Shown: positions 9,740-18,220, counted from the stretch's first letter. The stretch is DNA of 64,000 nucleotides from Sutcliffiella horikoshii (GCF_019931755.1 NZ_CP082918.1:3390001-3454000); one strand, 5' to 3'. Translations and numbers: made by a program. Notes: a model not told the origin generated them from the letters alone.

Positions 9740-9811
9740 GTATCTTCACCCTTTCCAGTATCTTCTCTTATTTTCACACAAAATCGCTGCTTTATTCTTT
9801 AGTTTCTGTTG

Positions 9812-10210
9812 TTACGGATCCGCCTTTTTCTTAATGGCATCTATTACTTTCTTCAAAATGTTAGGTATCGGCACACCAATGCGTGATGCATTTTCCATAA
9901 TGGAAATGAATTCATTGACCAAATAAAATAAAATCGTAACGTCTTTTATCAAATTAGTACCTAAAATAATGTCCAACACATGCGCGATGCTGACCAATGC
10001 GAAAATAAATACCTTTTGTGCGATCCCCTTAAAACCCACTCGACTTGACAATCGCTTTTCCACATACGCAGCCATGATTCCTGTTACATAATCTACGACG
10101 ACAAACATAATTAAAAACATCAATAGTGAGCTGAAGCCTCCATACAAAAACGAAGCCATGGAGCCCACAAATGATACAGACCCAAGATAGATTAAGTTGT
10201 ACTTGTCCAT
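9812..10210 (-). CDS. ytkC: Holin-like membrane protein (phage holin family 4 / YtkC)
   Basis: A 132-residue protein with about three hydrophobic segments, including LLMFLIMFVVVDYVTGIMAAYVE and VFIFALVSIAHVLDIILG, then NEFISIMENASRIGVPIPNIL, which is characteristic of the toxin-secretion/phage lysis holin family. I start it at ATG 10210, preceded by AGGGGGA; an upstream in-frame ATG at 10330 has no ribosome binding site. No lysin or other phage gene is nearby, so it looks like the chromosomal YtkC rather than part of a prophage. Its role is unknown. Confidence 0.87.
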   Translation of the reverse strand: MDKYNLIYLGSVSFVGSMASFLYGGFSSLLMFLIMFVVVDYVTGIMAAYVEKRLSSRVGFKGIAQKVFIFALVSIAHVLDIILGTNLIKDVTILFYLVNEFISIMENASRIGVPIPNILKKVIDAIKKKADP

Positions 10211-10357
10211 GACAAATCCCCCTACACACTCATTTTTTTCTATATTGCATTGTATGCAAATTGCTAACTTCCCGTTACGAATTAGTAGAGTTTTGTGTAT
10301 GAACTTATTAAATTTGAGGAAACTAATCATTATTTTACTAGAGGAGATAGAAGTGAT

Positions 10358-10594
10358 ATGAAATCATTTGAGACGTTCGTAAACAAATATCATAAAAAAT
10401 GGATCAGAGATGATGAGGATATTGATGCAGTGGCGTATTCGATCGTTAACAGTTTCACACGGGAGCAATGTATCGATCTTATAGCGGAATTATCAGATGA
10501 AGATCTTCATCAAGTGGTTGCGGAATTGGTGATGGAACAGGTGAAGGAATTATTGATAAGCGGAGATAACGGGGACCAGGGACTGCTTCATTGA
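10358..10594 (+). CDS. Small hypothetical protein, DUF6154-like
   Basis: A 78-residue soluble acidic protein that starts MKSFETFVNKYHKKW and contains DDEDIDAVAYSIVNSFTREQ and DEDLHQVVAELVMEQ. The pattern resembles small Bacillus proteins of the DUF6154 group, from memory only. GAGGAG lies about eleven bases upstream of the ATG; the longer frame from 10295 lacks a site. It is convergent with dps and shares its terminator. Confidence 0.72.
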   Translation: MKSFETFVNKYHKKWIRDDEDIDAVAYSIVNSFTREQCIDLIAELSDEDLHQVVAELVMEQVKELLISGDNGDQGLLH

Positions 10595-10605
10595 CTTTCC
10601 TCATT

Positions 10606-10662
10606 AATAAAGCCTGATGCAAGGACTCCGTACAAGTCCTAGCACCAGGCTATTTGTTTTAT
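10606..10662. terminator. Bidirectional terminator between small gene and dps
   Basis: AATAAAGCCTGATGCAAGGACT pairs imperfectly with AGTCCTAGCACCAGGCTATTTG, flanked by T-rich and A-rich tracts; it covers the last bases of dps. Confidence 0.85.
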
Positions 10663-11108
10663 TTACCTAAGAATGCATGCAACATCCAGTTGTGTTTCTC
10701 CACGCTCTGGTGGATCGCAAGAAGCATGTCCCCAGTGGTTTCATCTCCCACTTGGTCCGCAATCTCCATGCCTTCTTTTAACTCTTCTATCAGCGTTGAA
10801 AAGTCACTTGCAATGGATTGTACCATCTGTTCTGCCGTTTCTTTCCCTTCAGCTTCATGGATGGTGGCTATCTCCAAGATCTCTTTCATCGTTCCAACTG
10901 GAGTTCCCTCAATTGCTAATAGTCGCTCTGCCAATTCATCAATATGTGTGGCAGCCTCCCCGTACAACTCTTCAAACTTTTCATGAAGTGTGAAGAATTC
11001 CGGCCCTTTAACAAACCAATGATAATTATGTAACTTAATAAAAAGAACACTCCAGTTTGCTACTTGCTTATTTACTACATCTGTTAATTGATTAGACATT
11101 TTGTTCAT
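10659..11108 (-). CDS. dps: Dps-family ferritin-like DNA-protection protein
   Basis: Forms a twelve-subunit cage that oxidises and stores iron and protects DNA from peroxide. The 149-residue sequence keeps the inter-subunit ferroxidase residues: His30 in HNYHWF, His42 in LHEKF, and Asp57 and Glu61 in [21 protein letters not shown] follows as usual. Two starts are possible, ATG 11108 and ATG 11099; AAGGAGG lies 3 and 12 bases away respectively, so neither is ideal. The position beside ytkC matches B. subtilis dps (ytkB). In relatives the general stress and peroxide regulons control such genes; no operator was identified here. Confidence 0.93.
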   Translation of the reverse strand: MNKMSNQLTDVVNKQVANWSVLFIKLHNYHWFVKGPEFFTLHEKFEELYGEAATHIDELAERLLAIEGTPVGTMKEILEIATIHEAEGKETAEQMVQSIASDFSTLIEELKEGMEIADQVGDETTGDMLLAIHQSVEKHNWMLHAFLGK

Positions 11109-11265
11109 TTACCTCCTTCAAATATAACAACATCTATATAGGTTTTTTACCCCTTATAGCGTCCCCCTAAACAATGGACTTATGCCTAAACAAAAGCTTT
11201 TTATAAGATAGAATATTAGTGATAAACTGTATATAATGATTTTCTTTAAGGAGGTATACAACAAC

Positions 11266-11421
11266 ATGATGACCATCTTAATCATCTGCATCATCATCGT
11301 ATTAGTCGTGCTTTTCCTAACCCTACTCTCCACCAACAAAGCCTACAAATACGAACACACCATAGACCCAATCGACCCAACCAAAAACGAAACGGACCCT
11401 GCTGAAGAGGAGAAGAAATAA
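11266..11421 (+). CDS. ytzI: Small single-pass membrane protein, YtzI-like
   Basis: A 51-residue protein: one N-terminal hydrophobic helix (TILIICIIIVLVVLFLTLL) followed by a short polar tail with TNKAYKYEHTIDPIDP and a Glu-rich end. The AAGGAGG site at 11248-11254 fits ATG 11266, or ATG 11269. A TATAAT at 11232 could be the -10 box. The tail resembles B. subtilis YtzI, which occupies the same neighbourhood; function unknown. Confidence 0.78.
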   Translation: MMTILIICIIIVLVVLFLTLLSTNKAYKYEHTIDPIDPTKNETDPAEEEKK

Positions 11422-11444
11422 AAAAGTTAAAAAAATTTAAAAAA

Positions 11445-11484
11445 GGGGTCAGACCCCTAAAGGTATTTTGCATTAAATGTCGAA
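11445..11484 (+). repeat. GGGGTCAGACCCC element, copy 1
   Basis: A 13-base near-palindrome GGGGTCAGACCCC after an A-rich run, followed at fixed spacing by AGG-N-ATTT-N-GC and GTCGAA. The same arrangement, with no gaps, occurs at 29985-30024 in the same orientation. It is not inside a gene; it lies between the small membrane protein gene and a terminator. Confidence 0.85.
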
Positions 11485-11512
11485 ACCCCCTGAGCGCTTA
11501 GCTCAGGGGGTT
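11484..11512. terminator. Terminator 3' of the permease pair
   Basis: AACCCCCTGAGC pairs perfectly with GCTCAGGGGGTT around a five-base loop. It lies between two convergent genes. Confidence 0.8.
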
Positions 11513-11545
11513 AATTTAAATTCACTATCATTGTTTGTATGTCGG

Positions 11546-12544
11546 TTAGTAGTATTCGTAGATGTAAGGTGAATCTGGTTGTTCTACTTTTTCAAGTGTA
11601 TCTACTTCAACATATGGAAGCGTCCAGTTGTTGTATTGGGTGGTGGTCAGTGTTCCACTCACTTTCACCCAGTCATCATTCTGAAGGTCTCCTCCCCCGC
11701 TCATAGTGGACAATGTCCCATAAACACTGGCATCCGCTACACAGCAAGACAATCCAAAACGTGCGACAACAAACTGATTCTCTGTAAAGTCTGCTTCTCG
11801 GTATACAAATCCAACCATTTCTATTTTCTTGCCGACAAATTCATCAATGCTCATATCAATGATGTTCATCATCGGAATATACCTTTCATCATCCACGACA
11901 ATAGTATCCATCTCAAGCATTTCGGCCTTCAGTTCTTCATAATATCCTTCTGGAGGTTCCTGTAGTTCAAACCCTTCCGGATGTTCTAATGGTGCATCCG
12001 CTAACTGTTCATCAATGGTAGGTTCCCCATTCTCCTGATCTTCCATATACCCTTCAGGATCATCCAAGTAAGCTTCCGCCCTGGATGTTTCAGATTCCCC
12101 ACTTGCGCCGTCAGCACCACCAGATGGCCCATCAAATGCACCCGCCTGCTCACGTTGTTCCACAATCACCTTAGAATTCGTAAATCCGCGCTTATCGATA
12201 ATTGAGCTGTCCAAAATATTATCTGGGAACATGAAACCTGTCACAACAGGCAACACAAACATCGAATAAATCAATATAGATTGAATGGGAGTAGAAGACT
12301 CCCCGTGGTCAAATCCACAATTACACACTAATTCGTCCTTATTTTTGGATCCGCTGCGCCAAATCTGCACAATTCCAAGAATAAACAAAGTTCCTGCTGC
12401 AAAATACATGAACGGCATCATCCGCGGAGCAATGAAATTTGTGATATCCCCTGTGGCCAGAAGTTTAAAAAACAAGAGAGTAAATCCTAGCAATATGATT
12501 CCACGCAAGTAAATGTGGAACCCATAATCACGATTGCTTTCCAT
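11546..12544 (-). CDS. TIGR03943 family putative permease subunit (DUF1980)
   Basis: A 332-residue protein with two hydrophobic segments at the N-terminus (about residues 12-30 and 38-58), a third near 90-106, then a long soluble domain. Between about residues 125 and 200 is a Gly/Ser/Glu/Asp-rich low-complexity stretch. The C-terminal domain carries SCCVADASVYG and is typical of DUF1980. The family occurs next to a COG0701 permease, as here (18 bases apart), and B. subtilis YcgQ/YcgR is such a pair. Such pairs are often found with zinc genes. Start ATG 12544 is preceded by GGAGAGAGG. Confidence 0.87.
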   Translation of the reverse strand: MESNRDYGFHIYLRGIILLGFTLLFFKLLATGDITNFIAPRMMPFMYFAAGTLFILGIVQIWRSGSKNKDELVCNCGFDHGESSTPIQSILIYSMFVLPVVTGFMFPDNILDSSIIDKRGFTNSKVIVEQREQAGAFDGPSGGADGASGESETSRAEAYLDDPEGYMEDQENGEPTIDEQLADAPLEHPEGFELQEPPEGYYEELKAEMLEMDTIVVDDERYIPMMNIIDMSIDEFVGKKIEMVGFVYREADFTENQFVVARFGLSCCVADASVYGTLSTMSGGGDLQNDDWVKVSGTLTTTQYNNWTLPYVEVDTLEKVEQPDSPYIYEYY

Positions 12545-12562
12545 CAATTATCATCCTCTCTC

Positions 12563-13573
12563 CTACAGCACAAGCTGCTGGAAAATAAGTATGGCGGCGA
12601 ACACAACAATCGTCACAACTGCCATAAATACAAGTACAAATTTTGTACGGAAATAAGCAAAAAGCATAAAAGTATTTTTTAAATCTAGCATAGGTCCATA
12701 TACCATGAATGCTAACAACGATCCGACTGTAAAGGTTGAGCCAAATGATGCGGCAACAAAGGCATCTGCTTCAGAACATAGAGAAAGCACAAATGCAAAA
12801 GCCATCATGACTGCTGGAGATAATACCTCATTTTGACCAAGCGCCATCAATACACTGCGGTCAAGGAATGTCTGGAATAAACTCGCAATAAACGCACCGG
12901 CGATCAAGTATTTCCCCATGTCAAAAAACTCATCGCTAGCATGGTAAAATGTTGCTTTCCATTTGTTCTGCTGAAGTACCGGCTGCTCAAGCTCTAAGTC
13001 TTGTCTTCCTTGCAACTCACTTTTCGTCCAGCGAAGCTGATTTTTATTATCAAAAAGCAATAACATCAAAAATCCAATAACAATACACAAAATAAAGGCA
13101 AGTCCGAATCTACCGTATAAAATGGTAGGGTCCCCGTTGAATGCAAAGTATGTAGAAGCTACAACCACCGGGTTAAGAATAGGTGCACCTACAAGCAAGA
13201 CTACTCCTACGTGAAGCGGCATCCCTTTTTTAATTAATCTACGAACAACCGGAATAATCGCACATTCACAGATTGGTAGAATGACCCCAAGTAACGCTGC
13301 CGGAATAATGGCACCAATGGGACTCTTAGGTAAGTATTTTTTTATTTTTTCCTCTGAAACAAATGTTTGAATCAACGCAGAGGCGAATACACCAAGTAAA
13401 ATAAACGGTATGGCTTCAATGACGATACTAAGGAAAATTGTATTTACATTCAGCCATGAGCTTGGAATATCAAGAGAGATCTCCTTGAAATCTATAAAAA
13501 AGAATAGGTATAGGAAAACCCCAATCAAAGCAAGCCCGATTAAATCTTTCAAAAGACTACTGCTTTTCCTCAT
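12563..13573 (-). CDS. COG0701-type permease (YcgR-like)
   Basis: A 336-residue integral membrane protein with eight or more hydrophobic segments and the family motifs PICECAIIPVVRRLIKKGMPLHVG and GAPILNPVVVASTYFAF, plus SLCSEADAFVAASF in the second half. It is transcribed ahead of the DUF1980 gene and the two products are expected to work together at the membrane. The substrate is unknown; the zinc-related neighbours suggest metal handling. AGGAG precedes the ATG. A TATAAT on the minus strand at 13605-13610 is a possible -10 box. The Zur-like box at 13759 lies in the same divergent spacer, 185 bases upstream. Confidence 0.88.
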   Translation of the reverse strand: MRKSSSLLKDLIGLALIGVFLYLFFFIDFKEISLDIPSSWLNVNTIFLSIVIEAIPFILLGVFASALIQTFVSEEKIKKYLPKSPIGAIIPAALLGVILPICECAIIPVVRRLIKKGMPLHVGVVLLVGAPILNPVVVASTYFAFNGDPTILYGRFGLAFILCIVIGFLMLLLFDNKNQLRWTKSELQGRQDLELEQPVLQQNKWKATFYHASDEFFDMGKYLIAGAFIASLFQTFLDRSVLMALGQNEVLSPAVMMAFAFVLSLCSEADAFVAASFGSTFTVGSLLAFMVYGPMLDLKNTFMLFAYFRTKFVLVFMAVVTIVVFAAILIFQQLVL

Positions 13574-13758
13574 TCTTCTACTCCTATCATATTTTCTATT
13601 TTGTATTATAACATATCAAACTTTTAAAACTTTATCTTTGTTACTAGCAATATATGTCTAATCTATTAACAGTATGATAGAAATGTTTGGAAAGCTTTTT
13701 CGTGTTTCTGCTTCTTGATTCCTCCTGCACATTCCTATACTATATGTAATATCTATAA

Positions 13759-13773
13759 TCGTAATGATTACTA
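13759..13773 (+). promoter_or_regulatory. Candidate Zur box 1
   Basis: TCGTAATGATTACTA differs at one position from the B. subtilis Zur consensus TCGTAATNATTACGA. It begins at the end of a TATAAT (13754-13759) and is 26 bases before the FAD-protein start, so bound Zur would block transcription. Confidence 0.72.
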
Positions 13774-13798
13774 TTTGCAAGAAAGAGGAGTGTTCACT

Positions 13799-14974
13799 AT
13801 GCATCAATGGGTTATCATCGGTGGTGGCATCCAAGGTTTAACCGTTGCCACGTTTTTGCTTAAAAAGAATAAAACTACCATCAACCAATTAAGAATAGTT
13901 GATCCAAATCACAAGCCATTGGAAAATTGGAAAAGGTGTACCTCCACTATTTCCATGCCATACTTGAGATCGCCCTCTGTACATCATTTAGATACAGATC
14001 CATTTAGTTTGCAGTCTTTTTCCAAGAAAGAACCAAACTATCAATCAAACAATGATTTTTACGGAAGATATAAAAGACCTTCCTTACATATGTTTAATGA
14101 TCATTGTGATCACCTGGTTGATGAATTGGAAATCCTGCAAGCTTATGTCACATCAAAGGTTAGTCATATAGAAAAGCATGATGGGTATTGGATAGTGGAC
14201 CTTGAAAATGGAGAAAAATTAAAATCGGAAAAAGTCGTGATAGCCATCGGAATCAGTGAGCAGTTGCACCTCCCAGAATGGGCAAAAAATTTAAAACAGA
14301 CCAATCCTAACTCATTATTCCATGTGTTTGACAAGGATCTTCCGAGCTTTGAAAAAATGAATGCCCCGTTTGTAGTGGTGGGTGGTGGAATTACCGCCAC
14401 TCATCTAGCAATCAAACTGGCTTCTTTGTTCCCTGGTGAAGTAACCATGCTAAAACGCCATCCATTCAGGGTTCATGATTTTGACAGTAATCCTGAATGG
14501 CTTGGTCCTAAAAAACGGCAGCCTTTTGTCAAAATGAAAGACTATGAAAAAAGACGCGATGCCATAAGGTCAGCAAGGCATAAAGGCTCCATCCCATCGG
14601 AATTACGGAACAGACTCAGCCATCTAGTTCGAACAGAGAAATTAATTATTAAAGATGGAATGGTAACAGAATATCAAGTCCGTCCTAAGGAAGTACAACT
14701 TTCACTTGATACAGGAGAATTTGTAAAAGCTGGCTCCATCCTTATGGCAACTGGTTTTGAACAGAACCTTCCTGGCAAGGACTGGCTAGAACCTGTCATC
14801 AAACAAGAAAAGCTTCCATGTGCCAAGTGCGGTTATCCCATTGTTAACCACATGTTAGAATGGGCACCAAACCTCTATGTGAGTGGAGCACTAGCAGAAC
14901 TTGAAGTTGGCCCAATTGCCCGAAATATATCAGGAGCAAGAGTAGCAGCGTCCATCATTTCATCAGCAAATTAA
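13799..14974 (+). CDS. FAD/NAD(P)-binding oxidoreductase, putatively Zur-controlled
   Basis: A 391-residue flavoprotein with two Rossmann fingerprints: VIIGGGIQGLT at residues 5-15 for FAD and VVVGGGITATHLA near residue 200 for NAD(P)H. An ATGFE motif (family ATG) lies near residue 320. The arrangement resembles flavin monooxygenases and the SidA/IucD-like N-hydroxylase superfamily, but I cannot name a substrate. A CAKCGYP pair of cysteines near residue 342 might bind metal. Start ATG 13799 has AGAGGAG upstream; an upstream ATG at 13715 has none. A Zur-like box overlaps the presumed promoter, linking the gene to zinc limitation. I know of no such gene in the B. subtilis Zur regulon. Confidence 0.85.
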   Translation: MHQWVIIGGGIQGLTVATFLLKKNKTTINQLRIVDPNHKPLENWKRCTSTISMPYLRSPSVHHLDTDPFSLQSFSKKEPNYQSNNDFYGRYKRPSLHMFNDHCDHLVDELEILQAYVTSKVSHIEKHDGYWIVDLENGEKLKSEKVVIAIGISEQLHLPEWAKNLKQTNPNSLFHVFDKDLPSFEKMNAPFVVVGGGITATHLAIKLASLFPGEVTMLKRHPFRVHDFDSNPEWLGPKKRQPFVKMKDYEKRRDAIRSARHKGSIPSELRNRLSHLVRTEKLIIKDGMVTEYQVRPKEVQLSLDTGEFVKAGSILMATGFEQNLPGKDWLEPVIKQEKLPCAKCGYPIVNHMLEWAPNLYVSGALAELEVGPIARNISGARVAASIISSAN

Positions 14975-14977
14975 AAC

Positions 14978-15020
14978 AGAACAAGGAGTATAAACTAACT
15001 TGTCTATACTCCCTTTTGTT
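14978..15020. terminator. Bidirectional terminator between FAD gene and MATE gene
   Basis: GAACAAGGAGTATA pairs with TATACTCCCTTTTGTTC between two convergent genes. Confidence 0.75.
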
Positions 15021-15027
15021 CGAGCTA

Positions 15028-16416
15028 TCAGTTTACAGCCTTTTGGGTGAATTCTTCTACTTCCTTGGACTGTAATTTCATCCAACTATTATTCTTGTAT
15101 TTTAAACCCAATAAAACAGCTCTAAATAGATTATCCAGACCAATGGCAATCCAAACACCCGCTATTCCTAAACCAATATAAATACCGAGAAGATAGACCC
15201 CTACTGTTCGAATCAACCATATTCCAATGGCAGTTACATACATTGGGAATCTAGTATTTTCACCCCCATGGAAAACTCCCGTCAATATTAAGACAACAGC
15301 AAGAATAGGTTGGATAAAGGCATCTATTTGAAGAGCAATGGTAATCTGTTGTATAACTTGTATATCTTTAGTGAAAAAGCCAGCTGCCCATTCAGCTAAG
15401 AAAAATAACATCAAACCTAGAATCGTCATCGCACCGACACCAATCAGAACGCAAAAATCCGCATACTTTTTTGCCCCTGCCAAATCATTGGCACCAAGCC
15501 TTTGTCCTACCAAGGTAGTAGCGGCAGTTGCAAAACCATAGCCGATCATATATGAAAATATTTCAATGTTCCCTGCTATCTGGTGTGCTGCAAATGTATT
15601 GGTCCCTAAAGCTACTATCATTCCAAAGTAACGGACCTGACCGATTCTCATTACAAGCCTTTCGCCTGCTGCAGGAGTGCCTAACGCCAGCAACTGATAC
15701 TGGACTTCTTTATCAGGGCGCCAATAAGACAGACTGAACTTCATATCGTTTGATCTTCCTAAATACCACAACAGACCGGCAACTCCCACCAACCTTGCAA
15801 TCAAAGTGGCATATGCTGCCCCTTCCAAACCAAGTGCTGGAACAAAGAACCAACCAAAAATTAGAATGTAGTCCAAAGCAATGTTTAGTAGATTAATAAA
15901 AATACTTATTTTCATTGGTGATTTAGTATCACCAGCTCCTCTTAAAATACTGCTGAGGACAAACATTAACGAAATAAATACAGATGGCACTGCCACAATC
16001 CTAAAATAACTGGCTGCAGGAGTGAGGACTTCCTCTGAGACTCCCATTAACTTTAATAGTGACTCAGCAAATAAAAGTGAAATCAAGCCAAATAATATAC
16101 CTATTATAACCGCAAGCAGGATGGATTGTTGCGCTACCTTTCCTGCTTTTTTGTCATTACCTGCCCCTGTATTTTTTGCGATAAAGACGTTTGCTGCCAC
16201 CCCGATAGACATGAATACCGCAAAATAAACTGCAAGGATTGCATTTGTAACTCCTACAGCAGATACCTCAATCAAACCTAATTGGGAAACAAATAATGTA
16301 TCCACAAATCCTAAGATCGTCTGAAAAAAATTATCGATAACTGCAGGAATGGAAAGTAGAAGAATCGTTTTTACTATCTGCCTGTTCGTTTCTGATGAAT
16401 GCAATGGCTTTGTCAT
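15028..16416 (-). CDS. MATE family efflux transporter
   Basis: A 462-residue multidrug and toxin extrusion transporter with about twelve hydrophobic segments. FVDTLFVSQLGLIEVSAVGVTNA near the N-terminus and VGQRLGANDLAGAKKYA in the second half are family hallmarks. It would export cationic compounds using an Na+ or H+ gradient. I choose ATG 16416 with AGGGGGA upstream; the longer frame from 16458 starts with 14 residues lacking a site. It follows the csoR-like gene by 13 bases, so the two form an operon and the exporter is probably induced by the CsoR-family ligand. Confidence 0.92.
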   Translation of the reverse strand: MTKPLHSSETNRQIVKTILLLSIPAVIDNFFQTILGFVDTLFVSQLGLIEVSAVGVTNAILAVYFAVFMSIGVAANVFIAKNTGAGNDKKAGKVAQQSILLAVIIGILFGLISLLFAESLLKLMGVSEEVLTPAASYFRIVAVPSVFISLMFVLSSILRGAGDTKSPMKISIFINLLNIALDYILIFGWFFVPALGLEGAAYATLIARLVGVAGLLWYLGRSNDMKFSLSYWRPDKEVQYQLLALGTPAAGERLVMRIGQVRYFGMIVALGTNTFAAHQIAGNIEIFSYMIGYGFATAATTLVGQRLGANDLAGAKKYADFCVLIGVGAMTILGLMLFFLAEWAAGFFTKDIQVIQQITIALQIDAFIQPILAVVLILTGVFHGGENTRFPMYVTAIGIWLIRTVGVYLLGIYIGLGIAGVWIAIGLDNLFRAVLLGLKYKNNSWMKLQSKEVEEFTQKAVN

Positions 16417-16429
16417 GTTTCCCCCTATT

Positions 16430-16735
16430 TTATCTAATGAATTTGTCAATCGCCTCATTCAATTTTTCTACTACTTTTTCATCCCCTTCCTTAATTGCTT
16501 CTACCACACAGCCTTCAAGGTGGTCTTTAAGGATCAGCTTCCCGCAATTGTCTAATGCCGATCTAATTGCAGCTATTTGGATCAAAAGATCACCACAATC
16601 TCTTTCATTACTCGCCATCTCTTTTACCGAACGGACATGACCTTCAATTCTTGCCAGCCTGTTCACTATACTTTTGCGATGCTTATGGTGGTCTCCCACT
16701 TTACCGCCACCTTCCATAAATAATACTTCTATCAT
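16430..16735 (-). CDS. CsoR/FrmR-family metal-sensing repressor
   Basis: An all-helical DNA-binding repressor of about 101 residues with RKSIVNRLARIEGHVRSVKEM, the family signature. The ligand positions of copper CsoR are filled: Cys in RDCGDLL and His plus Cys in KDHLEGC, with an extra Cys in DNCGKL. An N-terminal GDHHKHR adds histidines. Copper or another soft metal is the likely inducer, but nickel, sulfide or aldehyde types exist in this family. The start is either ATG 16735 or ATG 16717. A CCCCTAGGGG palindrome overlaps the upstream region and suggests autoregulation. It is the first gene of an operon with a MATE exporter. Confidence 0.88.
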   Translation of the reverse strand: MIEVLFMEGGGKVGDHHKHRKSIVNRLARIEGHVRSVKEMASNERDCGDLLIQIAAIRSALDNCGKLILKDHLEGCVVEAIKEGDEKVVEKLNEAIDKFIR

Positions 16736-16737
16736 AA

Positions 16738-16750
16738 CCCCCCCTAGGGG
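16738..16750 (-). promoter_or_regulatory. Candidate CsoR-type operator
   Basis: CCCCCCCTAGGGG, with the perfect palindrome CCCCTAGGGG at 16741-16750, lies just before the repressor start. CsoR-family operators are inverted repeats of G/C tracts with AT flanks. It also contains the ribosome binding site for ATG 16735. Confidence 0.6.
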
Positions 16751-16778
16751 ATATTTTAAAGAAAAAAATTCCAAAAAA

Positions 16779-16804
16779 AACCCAGAGTATAGGAACTCTG
16801 GGTT
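16779..16804 (-). terminator. luxS terminator
   Basis: On the minus strand AACCCAGAGTTCC and ACTCTGGGTT form a stem followed by eight T, 12 bases after the luxS stop. Confidence 0.88.
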
Positions 16805-16815
16805 TTACCATTATT

Positions 16816-17289
16816 TTATCCAAAAACTTTTTTCAAATCTTCTTTATCCTGCTCTAACCAGAACTTCATCAATCGTTTTGCACCTTCGAGATCATGAAGC
16901 TTTGCTTGACCGCACTGTTTTTCATTGGAAGCCGGAATCTCTTCCACTTGGATACCATCTTTTAATGTGTCTTCCATTAAGTCTACAATTTCATCTACTG
17001 TCGGCTCGCCGCTTACCACTAGGTAGTAGCCAGTTTGGCAGCCCATTGGAGATATATCGATGATATCAAAATGGCTGTATTTTTCCGCATGTGTACGGAT
17101 GTTGAATGCCAATAAGTGCTCTAGAGTATGAATAGCGTCCGGCTTCATCGCCTGTTTGTTTGGTTGGCAAAAACGAATATCATATTTATTAACAACACCG
17201 TCTGTTCCTACCTTGTGAACTCCACAATGACGAACATAAGGAGCTTTAACCGCATTATGATCTAGTTCAAAACTTTCTACTGAAGGCAT
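16816..17289 (-). CDS. luxS: S-ribosylhomocysteine lyase
   Basis: Cleaves S-ribosylhomocysteine to homocysteine and the AI-2 precursor DPD, recycling the product of SAM-dependent methylation. The 157-residue protein has the exact family length. Metal ligands His54 and His58 (HTLEHLL) and Cys126 ([10 protein letters not shown]) are present, as is the catalytic Cys84 in PMGCQTG. GGGAGAGTGC precedes the ATG. It is monocistronic with its own terminator. The position next to ytiB and yidD matches B. subtilis. Confidence 0.98.
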   Translation of the reverse strand: MPSVESFELDHNAVKAPYVRHCGVHKVGTDGVVNKYDIRFCQPNKQAMKPDAIHTLEHLLAFNIRTHAEKYSHFDIIDISPMGCQTGYYLVVSGEPTVDEIVDLMEDTLKDGIQVEEIPASNEKQCGQAKLHDLEGAKRLMKFWLEQDKEDLKKVFG

Positions 17290-17429
17290 AATTGCACTCT
17301 CCCTTTATTTAAAAGTTAAATACAGTATAACACAGATTCAATTCCAATTAAATTCATCTGATTTATACGAATTTAATAAATTTTTGGTTTCCCAAACTTT
17401 CGATTATAATTTACTTGAGGTGACAGTAA

Positions 17430-17657
17430 ATGAAACATGTCTTATTATCCATTATACGTTTTTATCGAAAATTCATATCCCCATTAACCCCGCCAACCTG
17501 CCGATTTTATCCGACATGCTCCCATTATGGCATGGAGGCAATCGGACGTTTTGGAGCTATCAAGGGCGGTTGGCTTACAATAAAGAGAATTCTTAAATGC
17601 CATCCTTTCCATCCAGGCGGCATCGATCATGTCCCGGAAAAGAAAGAAAAGAATTAA
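17430..17657 (+). CDS. yidD: Membrane protein insertion efficiency factor YidD
   Basis: A 75-residue member of the YidD family, thought to help the insertase place proteins in the membrane. Signatures are [20 protein letters not shown] and [17 protein letters not shown], which run in the family order. GAGGTGACAGTAA precedes the ATG. It is the counterpart of B. subtilis YtjA. The stop overlaps the stop of the carbonic anhydrase gene on the other strand by four bases. Confidence 0.96.
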   Translation: MKHVLLSIIRFYRKFISPLTPPTCRFYPTCSHYGMEAIGRFGAIKGGWLTIKRILKCHPFHPGGIDHVPEKKEKN

Positions 17658-18220
17658 TTTTGCTCATATCCATTTACAACAAGATCTAATTTACCTGTGT
17701 GCGGATCAATGACCAATCCATGCACAGGTACCCCGTCTGGCATAAGTGGATGGTTTGCAATCATATCTACACTCTCACGAACGCTTTCCTCCACGCTATC
17801 GAACCCTTTTAAGAAGCCTTTTACATCAATGCCTGCATATTTCAAGTCATCAATTGTTTCTTTCGTTACTCCCCTTGCTTCCATCTTTTCACGCATGCCT
17901 ACCGGATTGATTTTGCCCATTCCGCAATCGTGATGGCCAACAACCAATACTTCATCTGCATTAAGTTCAAATACTGCAACCAAGATACTTCTCATGATAC
18001 TTCCAAATGGATGAGATACAATCGCTCCGGCATTTTTTACAATTTTCATATCGCCATGTTTCAGGTTCATCGCCTTTGGTAACAAGTCCATCAGCCTTGT
18101 ATCCATGCATGATAACACCACTAATTTCTTGTCAGGAAATTTGGTGGTCTGGTATTGAATATACTCCTCTTTTTCAACAAAACCCGTATTATGTTCTAAA
18201 ATTTCATCCAGTAATTTCAT
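17654..18220 (-). CDS. ytiB: Beta-class carbonic anhydrase (YtiB-like)
   Basis: Interconverts CO2 and bicarbonate in the cytosol. The 188-residue protein has zinc ligands Cys38 (SCMDTR), His96 and Cys99 (GHHDCGM) and the Asp40-Arg42 dyad. VKNAGAIV follows as usual. AGAGGG precedes the ATG. The gene is convergent with yidD (four-base overlap of stops) and divergent from the Zur-box-preceded GTPase gene. Confidence 0.95.
   Translation of the reverse strand: MKLLDEILEHNTGFVEKEEYIQYQTTKFPDKKLVVLSCMDTRLMDLLPKAMNLKHGDMKIVKNAGAIVSHPFGSIMRSILVAVFELNADEVLVVGHHDCGMGKINPVGMREKMEARGVTKETIDDLKYAGIDVKGFLKGFDSVEESVRESVDMIANHPLMPDGVPVHGLVIDPHTGKLDLVVNGYEQN

Noticed and set aside
9738..9926. Plus-strand frame opposite ytkC and the 106-residue gene
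   Set aside because: It overlaps ytkC in antisense, has no ribosome binding site and no recognisable protein.
9812..10210. Holin-like gene as a sign of a prophage
   Set aside because: No lysin, capsid, integrase or attachment site nearby; the gene is syntenic with chromosomal ytkC.
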